A stretch of DNA of 64,000 nucleotides. Source: Diphasiastrum complanatum (Eukaryota; Streptophyta; Lycopodiopsida; Lycopodiales; Lycopodiaceae). Both the position numbers and the translations under genes were made by a program. Positions 46,480 to 61,966 of this stretch are shown in pieces. Position 1 is the first letter of the stretch. The number at the start of each line of letters is the position of its first letter. The notes under the pieces were generated by a model. That model did not search any database and had not been told where the DNA came from. It saw only the letters and a program-made list of their open reading frames with translations. The stretch lies in NCBI GenBank assembly GCA_029204225.1, contig CM055102.1, positions 45,635,484 to 45,699,483 on the forward strand, read 5' to 3'.

Positions 46480-46874
46480 AGTTAGAAATCAGAGTTAATT
46501 TGATATACATTTTATGTAAGCTCTAAATGTGATATTGTAATCAGTGTACAGTTAATTAGATTTGCTGTATTCAGTGGTGTTTGGGACGTGACATGTTAGG
46601 ATATATTGATCGGGAACTGATCCCGTAGCCGGCTACTTGGGTTAGCCGAGTAGCCACACGTAGGAAGAAATTAGCCTGTACAGTGATTTTGATTTCATTA
46701 TGCTATACTCAGGGGCATTTCCTGGGTTGTCAGTATATGTGGCCATATTGGGCCTAACTCTAGTTTGGCAGGTGGTAGGCCAATCTAGTGACACCTGTTG
46801 AGCCCATGTAGTTTGGGGCTTTGCTATATGTACAGTGTTTCTTCATGATAGACTGAACTTTTGTTGTGCCATCT
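46480..46874 (+). repeat. Right LTR of the outer LARD-like element, 3' truncated
   Basis: Matches 36297-36691, ending at GTTGTGCCATCT. The remaining end including AACT is missing and a copia fragment follows at once. Confidence 0.9.
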
Positions 46875-48241
46875 CACATCTCTTCATCAACTCAAAGGAT
46901 TCTATGATTGTGAATTGATCACTCATGATCGAGATGGCAAAAGGTTGGTTGGAGAAGACTACATGGAGCAAATCGAGAGGCAATTTCTTCAAGGCAAGGG
47001 AAATCTCATTGGTGAGCTTATTGAGGTTTGTTATGGACTCAAGAAGGCTGGATTTATTAGGTTTGATACTCATCTTCACTTACTCTACTTCATGTTGGAT
47101 GGAAAGTTTGGAATCTATCTTTTGATTTATGATGGTGACATTGGTGACATTGTTTTCACTAACTTTTATGGAAGATCGAGATCAAGCATTGATGAGAACT
47201 TGTTAAATCTAGATCATATGTTTGAGAGGGAGTATTTCCAGAGGTTCAGGTTTGAAGATATTCATTTCTTTGATATCTTTGATGATCAAGAGAAAGGTAA
47301 GCAAGTGGAAGTGACTCACTTTGCTTTACTCACATGTTTTGGAGAATTTTCTTGTGTAGATGATGCTATGAAAGTGGATACTGGTTCTCATGGTTTTCAT
47401 ACTGGAAAAGTGAGTAATGAATCTGAAAAACAGATTTTGTTCAATGACTTTGATGGTCAAGAGGAAGATCAAGAGGTTGGTCTCAAAGGGCTTCAACAAC
47501 ACAAAAGGAAAGGTGGCAATTTGGAGCTAGTCAAGAGCATCAAAGGAAAGTTATTTGGCAAAGATGTTTTGGTTCTGTTGTTGTAGCTTATTGAGGACTC
47601 AATTAAGGTCAAAGGAGCAGCAAGTAAGTGTTATTCAAGTTTACTTTACTTGTTCTGTCTCATGTTTGAGCTATTTCATGTGGATGTGTGCAAATTGTCA
47701 AGATATGGACAAACTAGCTACATTGTCTTGCAATATCTTATTGTTGGAGTTGTACTAGCATTCTTGGCTGGTTTTGCTGATGGAAATGAAGCTAATGGAG
47801 GTTCATTATGTCACTCATTCATGGCCAAGTCATCAAGTGTTGATGATATCTTGTGGCAAGATGGAGATGGAGGCTCATTCATGGAGTTTTATGGTGGAAA
47901 CATATCAAGAAAGGACAAAGTTGGAGGAGACAAGCAAGCAAATGGTCATCACTCACATTTATTGTTTGGTTGCTGTAATTTTTTAGAGAGTTCAAAGTTT
48001 TAAGCATGGAGGAATCATTTCATTCACATTCTAGTTGGTTCTTCATGTTCTAGTTATATCTTGATGTGTAAAATTGATGAAAGGAATAGTGAAGCATCCG
48101 ATTTGGACACTATTCTCTATATCAATTATGAAAGATACTTTAGAGCCTTAGAAAGGAGATCTATACTTAGGATGGAGATCATTTTAAATTTGGATCAAAG
48201 TTCTATTGTCAAAACTCTGCCAAAACTAGTTGAAGAGGGAG
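46875..48241 (+). pseudogene. Strongly diverged copia RT/RNase H remnant with a long open frame
   Basis: A 241-codon open frame (46861-47586) reads like a copia RT in outline: EDYMEQIERQFLQGKGNLIG, CYGLKKAGFIRFDTHLHLLY, FGIYLLIYDGD, then SIDENLLNLDHMFE and FALLTCFGEF. These correspond to [21 protein letters not shown], the I-DG-D block and YALD-L-RFG of normal copia. The catalytic YVDD site is replaced by FTNFYG, so the product cannot be an active RT. Further decayed frames continue to 48241, and the last reads SIVKTLPKLVEEG, the usual tail before the polypurine tract GAAGAGGGAG. It is the 3' end of the element whose LTR follows. The first ~5 codons of the open frame lie in the LARD LTR. Confidence 0.6.
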
Positions 48242-48683
48242 TGTGAGAGATTTCAACTAGTTTAGTCTAGTTTAGCCATATTATGGTAAATTGTCAATAA
48301 GAGGCCAAAGCTCATTTTAGACTTAGAGATAAACTTTTTGAAGGTATATTAGTTTAAAATACATTCAATAAACACTTTTTGAAAGTGTGGAAAAGTTGGT
48401 AGTTGAGTTTGAGAGGGATTCAAATTTGAACTTGGGTACATTGAATCTAGACCCAAAAATAGTAGGGTTTACATTTTGGAGGGAAAGCCAAGTGGCCAAA
48501 TAGGGTTTGGACACTCTATAAAAGGATGTAACTCATGGAGAGACATATCTTCTCTCTTCTCTCTCTCAGTTCATCATTATACATGGTTCTCTTTGGGTTC
48601 TACTATCCATTGGTGCACTATCTTGATGTTATCTTGCAATCTTGTGTGTAGAATGCTCATTTATTGTTATTTTCAGTTTCACA
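48242..48683 (+). mobile_element. 3' LTR of the diverged copia element
   Basis: 442 bp. It starts TGTGAGAGATTTCAAC directly after the polypurine tract and ends CAGTTTCACA, so its termini TGTGA/TCACA are a perfect inverted repeat. A TATA box, CTCTATAAAAGG, lies at 48513-48524. It is the same family as the fragment at 12389-12524. At its right edge the sequence continues CGTGTGAA, making a CACACGTGTG palindrome across the boundary. Confidence 0.8.
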
Positions 48684-48720
48684 CGTGTGAATAGGGCTTC
48701 CACCCAAAAGGAAAAACACC

Positions 48721-51293
48721 AGTATTATTCCACTGGTACACAAGCCACAAAGACCAGATCCACAAGCAGCAGCATCATCGGGAGCTCAACAGGCCGACAC
48801 CTCTGAGGCTCAGTTGCCAGACACAAGGTAACAACGCATCTGCAGAAAGCTTGAGGCCAGGAGAAAATCACCAATCGGCACAGAATCTGAAGATTTAGAT
48901 TCTAATGATGGGAACTCATCCTCCCAAGCAGCCTCTCAACAACACTCATCACCCTCACACATCATCGACGGGGGTGATGGAGCAGCTACATCATCGGCAA
49001 TAGCAGACACAGGCACAACCCAAGTCGTACCACCAGACCAAGTCACCGTCTCACCCTTGTTGATCACCACACTGCCGCCGCCAGCTTCACCAACAACACA
49101 TTCTTTGGGGGAAGGGGGAGTGGGGAGTCCCATTCCCCAAGACACGGAAGCAGCCTAGCAATCACAAGACCAACATCCACAGGCCCAGCAAGTCCATACC
49201 TTGGACACATCACAATATTTTGATTCTACGGACCTGATGGAGATCAGTGATGATGAACCGAAAAAATCGGATCAGTCAAGAGGAAGTCTGACCCCTCCAC
49301 TAACCACCACCACCACCACCACAACAACCACCATTTCTACTAATATTGTTTCTCCACTCCCTCCACCTCCATCTTCATTTCCTCCACAACGTTTATTTTT
49401 TAGATTAGCTTCACCATCTCACACCCCTGATCAGTACCCAACCATCACTAACCCTGAGAAGCTCTCTGAAGCAGCTAAGCGCTTGATGATCGGCCTATCT
49501 GAAGCAAACTACCACATACATTGGTTAATAAGCCAGCACCAAGTGCTCGAGAACAAGGTCCAGTACCAGGGCCAAGAGATCACACGACAATAGAAGTTGG
49601 CCAAAGAAAAAGAAAAATAGACAGATGAAATCGAATCTGTGATGTCCGGGCATAAGATCACATTGGAAGAGATCCAGCAATAACTGAAGCACCAGATGGC
49701 CCAGATTGACCAAGCACGAGATAGATCATCGGGTGCAAGGACAATTGGTGCCCCTCTAATTAAGCCCGAGGACATACAGTTCTAGGCCCCAGAGGCCACA
49801 ACCATTTGGATGGAAAAATATGTGCGGCTGATCCAGGAACGAGAAGTTGAGAAGATGAATTTTGAAAATATTGTGGCCAAGAAGGAAAAGATCATTTTTT
49901 AGTCCCAGAAGCAGCTAGAAGATACGAAAAAGGCCCTGCAGAACAAGGTGAACCACACGGCGTGCAAAGACCAAGCAGGTATTTCCACAAAGAAACCACA
50001 GGACGATGATGGAGATGACGGAGCAGACAATAAGGACGGGCAAACCCGACCATCAGATGGTAGCTCGAGATCGGGTAGCCAGAGAGCCGAAGTTGCTTTC
50101 AGAGCTTTCCCCCTCCTCCCTCAGACTTTTAACTCCTCTTCTTATTCTAATTTTAATTTTTCTGAAACATTTATTCCTACTTACCCTGTTTCTTCACCTT
50201 CCTCCTCTCTACCACCTCCTAGCAAATTATTGGGCCCATCTTAAGGTCCAGCTGACACGTACAAAACCCGACGGGATGAGTTCCAACAACAACTTTGCTC
50301 CCCCGATGCGGCGTACAATTTGTTAAACCCACCCCCTCCTAAACCTGTCATCCCTGCACCTCTCTCTCCAGATCACTCCATCCCTGACCCCCTATAAATT
50401 AACACCGACATCGGGGTGATGACGACTTCCTGGCAGATCCATCGGAAACCAGAAGATTCTCACCCAGGCAAGACACGGGTGTATCTGAGCCATCTATGAG
50501 CGAGCGGACAAAGGAAAAGGATACGGACACTAAGGCCTTGAACGACTACTTGGCAAGGCCACCACAACGACATAGGGCAGCTTCTCCTACCAGGCCAAGG
50601 GGCAAGATGGCCGATACCAAAGAGTCGGAAAAATTTGAAAGAAAGTATCCTCCCAACATGAGGGGAGGTAGAGAGGAGATCGATCAAAGCCAATACTCCA
50701 CCAGGGCTGAGATCATTGCGGCATTGCAACCGCAATCGGAATGGCGGAACAAGGTCTTAAAAGATAGTAGGCGGCTGCAAGAGTATCTGAGGGCACCAGC
50801 ATGGAAACGAATTGATCCATTCTACATGCCGCTCAAACGAAGAAATCCATGGGCCGTAGAGAAACCACGGGTGGAATTGGTAAACTGGCCAGTGATTCCA
50901 GGAATTTCAGACAAAATCTCCCTGGATGACTTGAGGCTATAGTTGCTGGATTTTGGACACAAATACAAGACTAGTGTCGATCTGTGCGTGCAAGAAAACA
51001 CCGAGTATTGTCGATCAATGGCCTATCTAATGAAGCAAGAATGTTTTTGGGATCGTGGTTTGGATCCAATATGGATCAATCCCAACGTAGCTCTCCAGTC
51101 AGAGGAAGACCGTGAGATGATGGCCCAGCTTTACTATAGAGCAGCCTTCATGTCATCACGATATGTCACTATGATAGAAGACTGGTAGGAAATGGGCTTC
51201 ATCGAAAAGATACGAGAGTACCTGGAGTGGATCTATTATACCATCAATCAAGCTTGGGCTAGTTTGATAGGGACAAGACTAGAAGCTTCTTAG
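48721..51293 (+). pseudogene. Unidentified long reading frame decayed by in-frame TAG/TAA codons
   Basis: One plus frame is readable from 48721 to about 50400 and, after a single shift near 50400, another to TAG 51291-51293: about 850 codons in all. The N-terminal part is rich in Q, S, P and T with an acidic patch (MEISDDEPKKSD), a T run and proline runs. The middle (49480-49940) is Q/E/K-rich and probably coiled coil (HQVLENKVQYQGQEITRQ). Then comes a proline/serine-rich segment, then a basic part (DYLARPPQRHRAASPTRPRG) and a more globular end (RLQEYLRAPAWKRIDPFYMP, LVNWPVIPGISDKISLDDLR, VDLCVQENTEYCRSMAYLMK). Eleven internal stops are all TAG or TAA, none TGA. I recognise no domain. It sits between a copia LTR and another copia gag and may be an accessory or gag-like frame of an unidentified element. 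Confidence 0.55.
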
Positions 51294-51364
51294 TGAACTA
51301 AAGTCTATCTTAGATCATTCATATTCAAAGATCTTTGTGCATTTCAAAGAGCAAACCATTCATA

Positions 51365-52165
51365 ATGTCTTCCATGGGTGGATTTTTGTTAGAATCTTGT
51401 GAGAGACTAACATCCACAAATTATTCCATATGAAAACTGAGAATGGAATCACTATTTGTGATCCATGACCTCTATGATATTGCTCTTGGAATTCAGGAAG
51501 AACCTCAAGGAGCTCAAGAACAATTGAAATACAAGAAGAAGGCTAGATTAGCCTTGCATTGCTTAAAGATGAATGTAAGCAATGACCTTTTGAAAGAGGT
51601 AGCTTCTTGTGCCTCATCCAAAGAGGTTTGGGATTCACTAAAGAATATTTATTAATCCAACAACACCTCTAGAGTACTCATGCTAAGGAATCAAGCACTC
51701 CAAAGCATGAAGGAAAATGGAGAAAGTGGACAAGAATATTTCCTAAGAATCAAATTTTTAAAAAAAGAACTGGGCTCAATTGGAGACAAAATCCAAGATA
51801 AAGAACTAGTACAAGTCATATTGAATGGACTTGGTGATGAGTTCACCAATCCTGTTCAAACATTTTCCATCCAAGACCAACTTCCAAACATTGACAAGTT
51901 ACATAATGTACTTGTGGCTGAGGAGAGTAGGATTCTACACCTCAAAGCTAGGATGGGGTCTATGTCACTAGAAGGTGGTGATGAAAACGCAAATTTCACT
52001 TCCAAAGGCAAAAAGAAGTCCCAACCATTCAAGAAGCACCGAGGCAAGGAGCCAAGGTCAAGGATGGTGGATCTACCTCCAAAGGGAAGAACAAGAACAA
52101 AGCCAAGCTAAAGTGTTTCATTTGTGGAAAGAAAGGACACTTTGCTTTCGAATGCTTTAAAAAAA
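51365..52165 (+). pseudogene. Copia gag (UBN2-type) with zinc knuckle
   Basis: It starts at ATG 51365-51367 (MSSMGGFLLESCERLTSTNY), then a TGA where tryptophan is expected (SIW), then the gag core (ALHCLKMNVSNDLLKEV, SSKEVWDSLKNIY). After one stop comes LRNQALQSMKENGESGQEYF, and after a frameshift the zinc knuckle CFICGKKGHFAFEC near 52108-52155. It is close kin to the gag at 8.9-9.8 kb and belongs to the same copia lineage. No 5' LTR precedes it; the unidentified frame ends only about 70 bp upstream. Confidence 0.88.
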
Positions 52166-52175
52166 AAATGCACAA

Positions 52176-52857
52176 GTGAATGAAGATCAAGGCAACCTTG
52201 CACAAGAGGAGGAGGAAGAGGATGGTTCCAACACATCCTTGATGGTAGCATCAAATCCAACATCAACCAAAGAGACATGGTGGATTGATAGTGGGGCTAG
52301 TTCTCACATGTCATTTAACAAGCATTTTTTCTCTACTTTACTTTCTTGTAATGATTCTAAGAAATCTATCTACATTGCTAGTGATCAAGAATGTAAAATA
52401 GATGGTATTGGAACTATCCCATTATGCTTAGGATCATCTAAAATGATAGATCTAGATAACGTCTTGTATGTTGCATCCATTACTAAAAATTTGCTTACTG
52501 TTGGACAATTGTGGACAATTGATGGATAATGGACTAGATGTACATTTCAAAAATGGAGTGTGTTCCATCTTGAAAAGTGATAAGTGCATAGCTAGTGGCA
52601 TTAATCAAGGAAGACTTTTTAAGTTGGATTCTAATGTGGCCATTGAAAGTGTGAACATGGTTAGGGAGGAGATGACACAAGTGGAGCTATGGCATAAAAG
52701 ATTAGGCCATCCTAATCTTCAAGCAATGGAATCTATGGCCTCCAAGGAGCTTGCTCTTGGACTCCCCAAATCATTCTTAAGATGTGGCAAAGTGTGTGAG
52801 GCTTGCGTTTTCAAGATGCTAGTAAATCACATGTTTGGAGAGATGCAATGCAAGTAG
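52176..52857 (+). pseudogene. Copia protease and GAG-pre-integrase; integrase core deleted
   Basis: Protease has WWIDSGASSHMSF with the catalytic Asp-Ser-Gly intact. After a short tandem duplication (GGACAATTGTGGACAATTGATG near 52503-52524) and a frameshift comes the GAG-pre-integrase with LWHKRLGHPNLQAM and the CX2C pair RCGKVCEAC. The frame then joins directly to the pre-RT segment (HMFGEMQCK, that is VWRDAMQVEFDAL in the other frame), so the entire catalytic integrase is missing. Confidence 0.88.
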
Positions 52858-54308
52858 AGTTTGATGCTTTAGTAGATAATCAAACTTGGAATCTTGTATA
52901 CCTTCCACATGGGAAGAAGCCACTTGCATGCAAGTGAATTTTTTGATTAAAGTACAATTAAGATGGATCTATAAATAAGTACAAAGCTAGACTTATTGCT
53001 AAATGTTTTCTTCAAACTAAAGGCATAGATTATGAAGAAACATTTGCACTTGTAGCAAAGCTTGTAGCTATTAGATTGGTCATCTGTATTGCTACTTTGT
53101 TCAAATGGGATCTCTTTCAAATGGATGTGACCAATGCATTTCTTATTGGCTACTTGGAGGAGGAGATATACATTTTGCAACTCGAGGGCTTCATCAAGGA
53201 TGGAGAGGAAGACAAGGTTTGCCACTTGAAGAAGAGCCTATATGGCCTTAAGCAAGCACCTAGAGCTTGGTACTCTAGGTTGCATAACTATCTCTACTCT
53301 CTTGGCTTTGTGATTAGTTCTTATGAACCTTCTTTGTACATCAAGTGTAATGATGGAAATATCATCATATTGGTTCTTTATGTTGATGATATCATATTGA
53401 CAGAAAATGATGGTGAAGGCATAAGAAAAGTTAAAGTTGCATTGTCTAGTGAATTCAAGATGGTAGATCTAGGACTTCTTAAGTTCATACTTGAAGTTTT
53501 TAGAGATAGTGATTTCACTTTTATAAGTCAATTAAAGTATGCTACTTCCATTCTTGAAAAGTTTGGCTTGAAAGATTGTAAAGGGATTGACACCCCTATG
53601 GAGCATGATGGTGATGAAGCATCCCTTGAGGACATCACACTCTTTAGAAAGCTTATAGGCTCCTTAATCTTTGACAATCACTAGTTATTGTGTAATCAAG
53701 TTAAGTCAACACATGCAAGTTTCTTTGATAGATCATTGGAAAAGTGCCAAAAGAGTACTTAGATATATCTCTTCTACTAGATTTTTCGACATTCTCTATC
53801 AAGGATCTAACTTGCACTTGAGGGCATACTCGGATTCGGATTTGCAGGTGACAAGATGGATAGGAAATCCATAAGTGCATTTGGTACTTTCATTTGTGGA
53901 GGAGTGATATCTTGGCTTTCCAAAAATCAAGATACTATCTCACTTTCCTCTTGTGAAGCCAAGTACAAGGCCTTGACTTCAACAACAAAAGAACTCCTTT
54001 GGCTAAGAAGACTTTTGGAGGAGCTTCAAGTGATGAAGGTCGAGGAGATCCCTTTCATCTATTGTGATAATCAAGCATATCAATACATTGCTACAAATCC
54101 TATCTTCCATGCTAGAACAAATCATATTGAGATAGCTCATCACTTTGTGAAGGAGAAGGTGCAATCCAAGGAGGTACAACTTCATCATGTGCCTTCATCC
54201 GAGTACATAGCTAATATCTTAACCAAGCCTTTGCCTAAAGATCCATTTTTCAAGTTAAGATTTGATCTTGGAATTGTAGATAGATGTACATTGGAGTTAC
54301 CAAGTTAG
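52815..54308 (+). pseudogene. Copia reverse transcriptase and RNase H
   Basis: RT begins near 52815 with several stops (CK*IF*LKYN*DG). From 53076 it is open, with [38 protein letters not shown] and the intact catalytic YVDD in VLYVDDIILTEND. The connection region ends at 53684. RNase H follows in two further frames, 53671-53874 (LRAYSDSDLQ) and 53856-54308 (MDRKSISAFGTF, SLSSCEAKYKALTS, CDNQAYQYIATNPIFHARTN, HVPSSEYIANILTKPLPKD). Frame shifts and stops rule out a functional polyprotein. Confidence 0.9.
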
Positions 54309-54321
54309 AATTGAGGAGGAG

Positions 54322-55005
54322 TGTTGAAATTGTCACTTCTAACTTGGTTGATGTAATATGTTAATCTTAAGATCTAGGTTCATATTGAGATCTCACACGT
54401 GTGGAGCCTGTTCCCACATGTGAAAGGAAGTAGAAAATGTACTTGTATATAGTTAGATTCATTTTAGATAAATCGACACAAGTGTGAACTTGACTATTGA
54501 CTAGAATCTAAGAAAAAGTCATTTTGGTCAATTTCCTTGTAATTAGCTTGCACTTCCATGTGAATGAGTAAATGCTCCCACATGTCAAGATATTGTTCAC
54601 ACTTGTGGATCTGGATTTACTTGATAAGATGTACATATTCTCCTAGATCCTATTTTATAGGGAAGATTCCTATTCTTGTGGAAACTAGCATTTGTATTCT
54701 ACCTAGTAGGATAAGTCAACTTTGATTTATGGGCCTATCTTGCTCCTATTGGTGGATCTACATGATGTGGCACTCCCCACATGTGTGAAGACCTATTGGA
54801 CCATTATACAGGTCATCCTTGTACTTGATCTATAAAGAGATCACCAATTCTAATGAGAAGTTGACGAGACATTTCCATTCAATGCGATTCGCTTGAGATT
54901 GCCACATTAGAATTGTGATTTTTTGCTTGGAATGCTATCATAAGTTATTGTACTTTGCTCCCTGGTCACAGTCTGTACAATGACTGTTTTCCACACTTGT
55001 GAGGC
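54322..55005 (+). mobile_element. 3' LTR of the copia element, rich in CACAYGTGTG palindromes
   Basis: It starts TGTTGAAATTGTC at 54322, directly after the polypurine tract GAGGAGGAG. A TATA-like TCTATAAAGAG lies at 54829-54839. The right boundary is uncertain, probably near 55005 or further. Palindromes or near-palindromes of the type CACACGTGTG occur at 54394, 54415, 54477, 54597, 54777 and 54992, with a half-site near 54578. Confidence 0.65.
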
Positions 55006-56344
55006 CGCCCTTGATAGATTTTTGCTATTACATTCATTGATCTTGCTAAATAGTTAGTGATTTGCTTCTAGATCAAGATCTAGTCAATAGAACTTGATGA
55101 ATCTTTTGATTTGGAAATCAATACCTCTTGTAGATTGATTAGTACAATCAATCATTGTCCTAAGTTTAGAAAATCAACAAGGTAGAGGTTTCTCTTTAAA
55201 ATAAGCGAGTTAAACTAACAAAGGACTTGATTGATGGACACCAATCTGATTCATCGAAGCTTGTTGCACAAAAAATCCTAGACCATTGGATTCCATGTCT
55301 CAAGATTGCCCAGTGAAAAGGCACTTGCAACACCTAAATCCTCGAGTTTGAGAAGTGCAAGCTAAGATTCGACAAGATGCCATTGAAGAGCCTAAATGCC
55401 AATATATAGCCAGTTCATGAAGAAACAACCAAAAAACTTGTCTTTTGTCAAAATCAATGGTTTTTTACATGTTCTAATGCTTTTCTATGATATACAATGA
55501 CATAATCATATTTACTATACAAATTCGACCTCATTACAACAATTTTAACACTGATCTACCTTCCAATCAATATCTAACATTGAATTGTAGCCAAAAATTG
55601 CACTTTTCTAGCTAATGATGTTTTCTATTCAAGTATGGTCATAAACTGGCATGCATGTCAACAATCACTAAATGGCAATTGAAATATGTGTGAGGGATAC
55701 TAAGTGGCAAGAGCTTTGAGGGATACTAAGTGGCAATTGCTTTGAGAAGCAATGTTTTTTGCAAAACCGACAAGCGTCCAAAAATATAAGACATTGGAAG
55801 AAAACTCCATGGAGCTTTGCACTCTAGAAAAAACAACATGCTTTTCTTGCCTCCAAAAACCCCACCAAAGAAAGTACAGTAGGTGAAAACAACAAATGTG
55901 TCAACCAAAAGGCTAAATTTATGGCATTGAACATAAGTCTTTCAAGCCTATTGCCTAAAGCAAATCAGCAACTAAGACAGACTGCTAATAGGTAAGCAAG
56001 TAGCTCTGAGGTTGCTGAACCCGCAACCACAACATGTTGAAAGATAATAGTTGATTGTGAACTTTTTAGAGCTATTAATACCCATTGACAAAAAAATGAT
56101 AAAATGAACATTCTTATGAGTTTTATGTTAAATTTAGAAAAATGTTCGTAACGAGCATAGAGACTATTTATTGAATATCACTCATGGAGATTGTAGTGAT
56201 GCTCGATAATGTCCAATCAAAATTACAATCAAGATTCACAAGTTCACAACCTACAGTATTGCTTGAGGAAATCAGCAAACTTTAAGTATAAAAATGAAAT
56301 CAACATCATGGTAGCAAAAATCATAAAAAATTTGATGATTTTTT
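55006..56344. other. AT-rich intergenic DNA
   Basis: No gene or element recognised on either strand. Confidence 0.55.
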
Positions 56345-56402
56345 ACGTATTATGGAAGGGGCTGGGCAAAGGCCATTTTTCCCGGTAAGATGTTTAGAAA
56401 TG
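56345..56402. repeat. Relic terminus related to the foldback element at 1.75 kb
   Basis: CGTATTATGGAAGGGGCTGG followed by GGCAAAGGCCATTTTTCCCG and GTAAGATGTTTAGAAATG follows the order of the repeat end at 1762-1812 with moderate divergence. Only one end was found here. Confidence 0.5.
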
Positions 56403-60943
<4,541 letters not shown>

Positions 60944-60953
60944 CACCCGCCTT

Positions 60954-61966
60954 AATCTGGATCCGTGAATGCCTCGATCTTTAGACTAAGAAATGCACAA
61001 ACTTTATTTTGTGCGTCAATGCTCAAAGCCTTGGTAAACACATTTGCAATCATGTTTTGCGTCCTGACAGTACGAAGCTTATCTCTTTGTCAAGAATCTT
61101 ACTCCTTACATAGTAATATCAGATCTCGATGTGCTTACTCATAGAATGACATCTAGGGTTGGCCGATAAGGCAATGGCACTCTAATTATCACAAAACATA
61201 ATTGTAGGAGTGTACTAATTCATATTAATATCTGACAGTAAATTCTCAACCAAATTGTCTCTTTATAGTTTGAGAAGTAGCAATGTATCCTGCTTTTGTG
61301 GATGAGAGAGCAATAGAGGTTTGCTTACGACTGTTTTAGTAGATCGGACTGCCATTGAAGAAGAATGTAAATCCATATGTGGATTTATGAGTATCTACAT
61401 CTCCTCCCCATCTTGCATCTGAATATCCACTTAGTTGATGAAGATTGTCGTTGTTGACTTCTCCATAGTAGATGCACAGTCCGCTCAGATGTATCTCATG
61501 AATCTGATAAGAGCCTTCCAATGTATGATTCCAAGATTGGCCATGAATTGGCTTAATGATCTAACTGCAAAAGTGATGTCAGGTCTTGTATAGACCATTG
61601 CATATATGAGAGCACCGAGTATCTATTGATACACGTACTCTCTCATTTGCTCCTTTTCCTACTTTGTCTGAGGACATTGGTCCTTCGGTAGTTGCAGGCC
61701 TAGATCTATTGATGAGTGAGCTTCTTTGCAATTAATCGGATTATATCTGATAAAATTGTCATAAAGATAACTTTGCTAAGTAATATAGATCAGTCGTCTC
61801 TTTATGTCTCGATGGATTAGAATTCTAAGACAGTAATGAGCCTCACCCAAATCGGTCATGTGAATTCAGAAGACAACATCTGTTTTTCATCCTTCACCTG
61901 ATCAAAACTGTTGCTAAAAAGTAATGTATCATTGACATACAAGGTGTCGATAATGCAGGAATGTTG
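60954..61966 (-). pseudogene. Copia RT end and RNase H, interrupted by another copia element
   Basis: Minus strand, from 61966 downward: IIDTLYVNDTLLFSNSFDQV, KDEKQMLSSEFT (RT, with YVND in place of YVDD). After shifts follow NCKEAHSSIDLGLQLPKDQ and LGALIYAMVYTRPDITFAV (connection). RNase H has LSGYSDARWGGDVDTHKSTY near 61430. The tail TVRTQNMIANVFTKAL near 61060 is typical of copia. There are many stops. The RT is cut exactly where a plus-strand LTR begins at 61967. Confidence 0.82.

Larger units (their letters stand above)
36297..46874 (+). mobile_element. Outer non-coding LTR element (LARD-like) with AGTT...AACT termini
   Basis: The left LTR is 36297-36772 (476 bp), starting AGTTAGAAATC and ending ATTTCAACT, immediately followed by the primer-binding site TGGTATCAGAGCG (36773-36785). 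The right LTR is 46480-46874, preceded by the polypurine tract AAGGGAGAG (46471-46479) and truncated by about 80-90 bp at 46874, where a copia fragment begins. About 18 differences in 395 bp by eye separate the two. The interior is split by a nested copy of the same family (38984-44573). Without it, the interior is about 4.1 kb. No gag or pol motif was found in any frame, only short chance frames, so the element would have been mobilised by enzymes from elsewhere. Confidence 0.85.

Noticed and set aside
48721-51293. Recoding or U-to-C RNA editing of TAG/TAA to CAG/CAA as explanation for the stop pattern
   Set aside because: Such editing is known from organelles of ferns and hornworts. This is nuclear retroelement DNA and simple C-to-T decay explains it.
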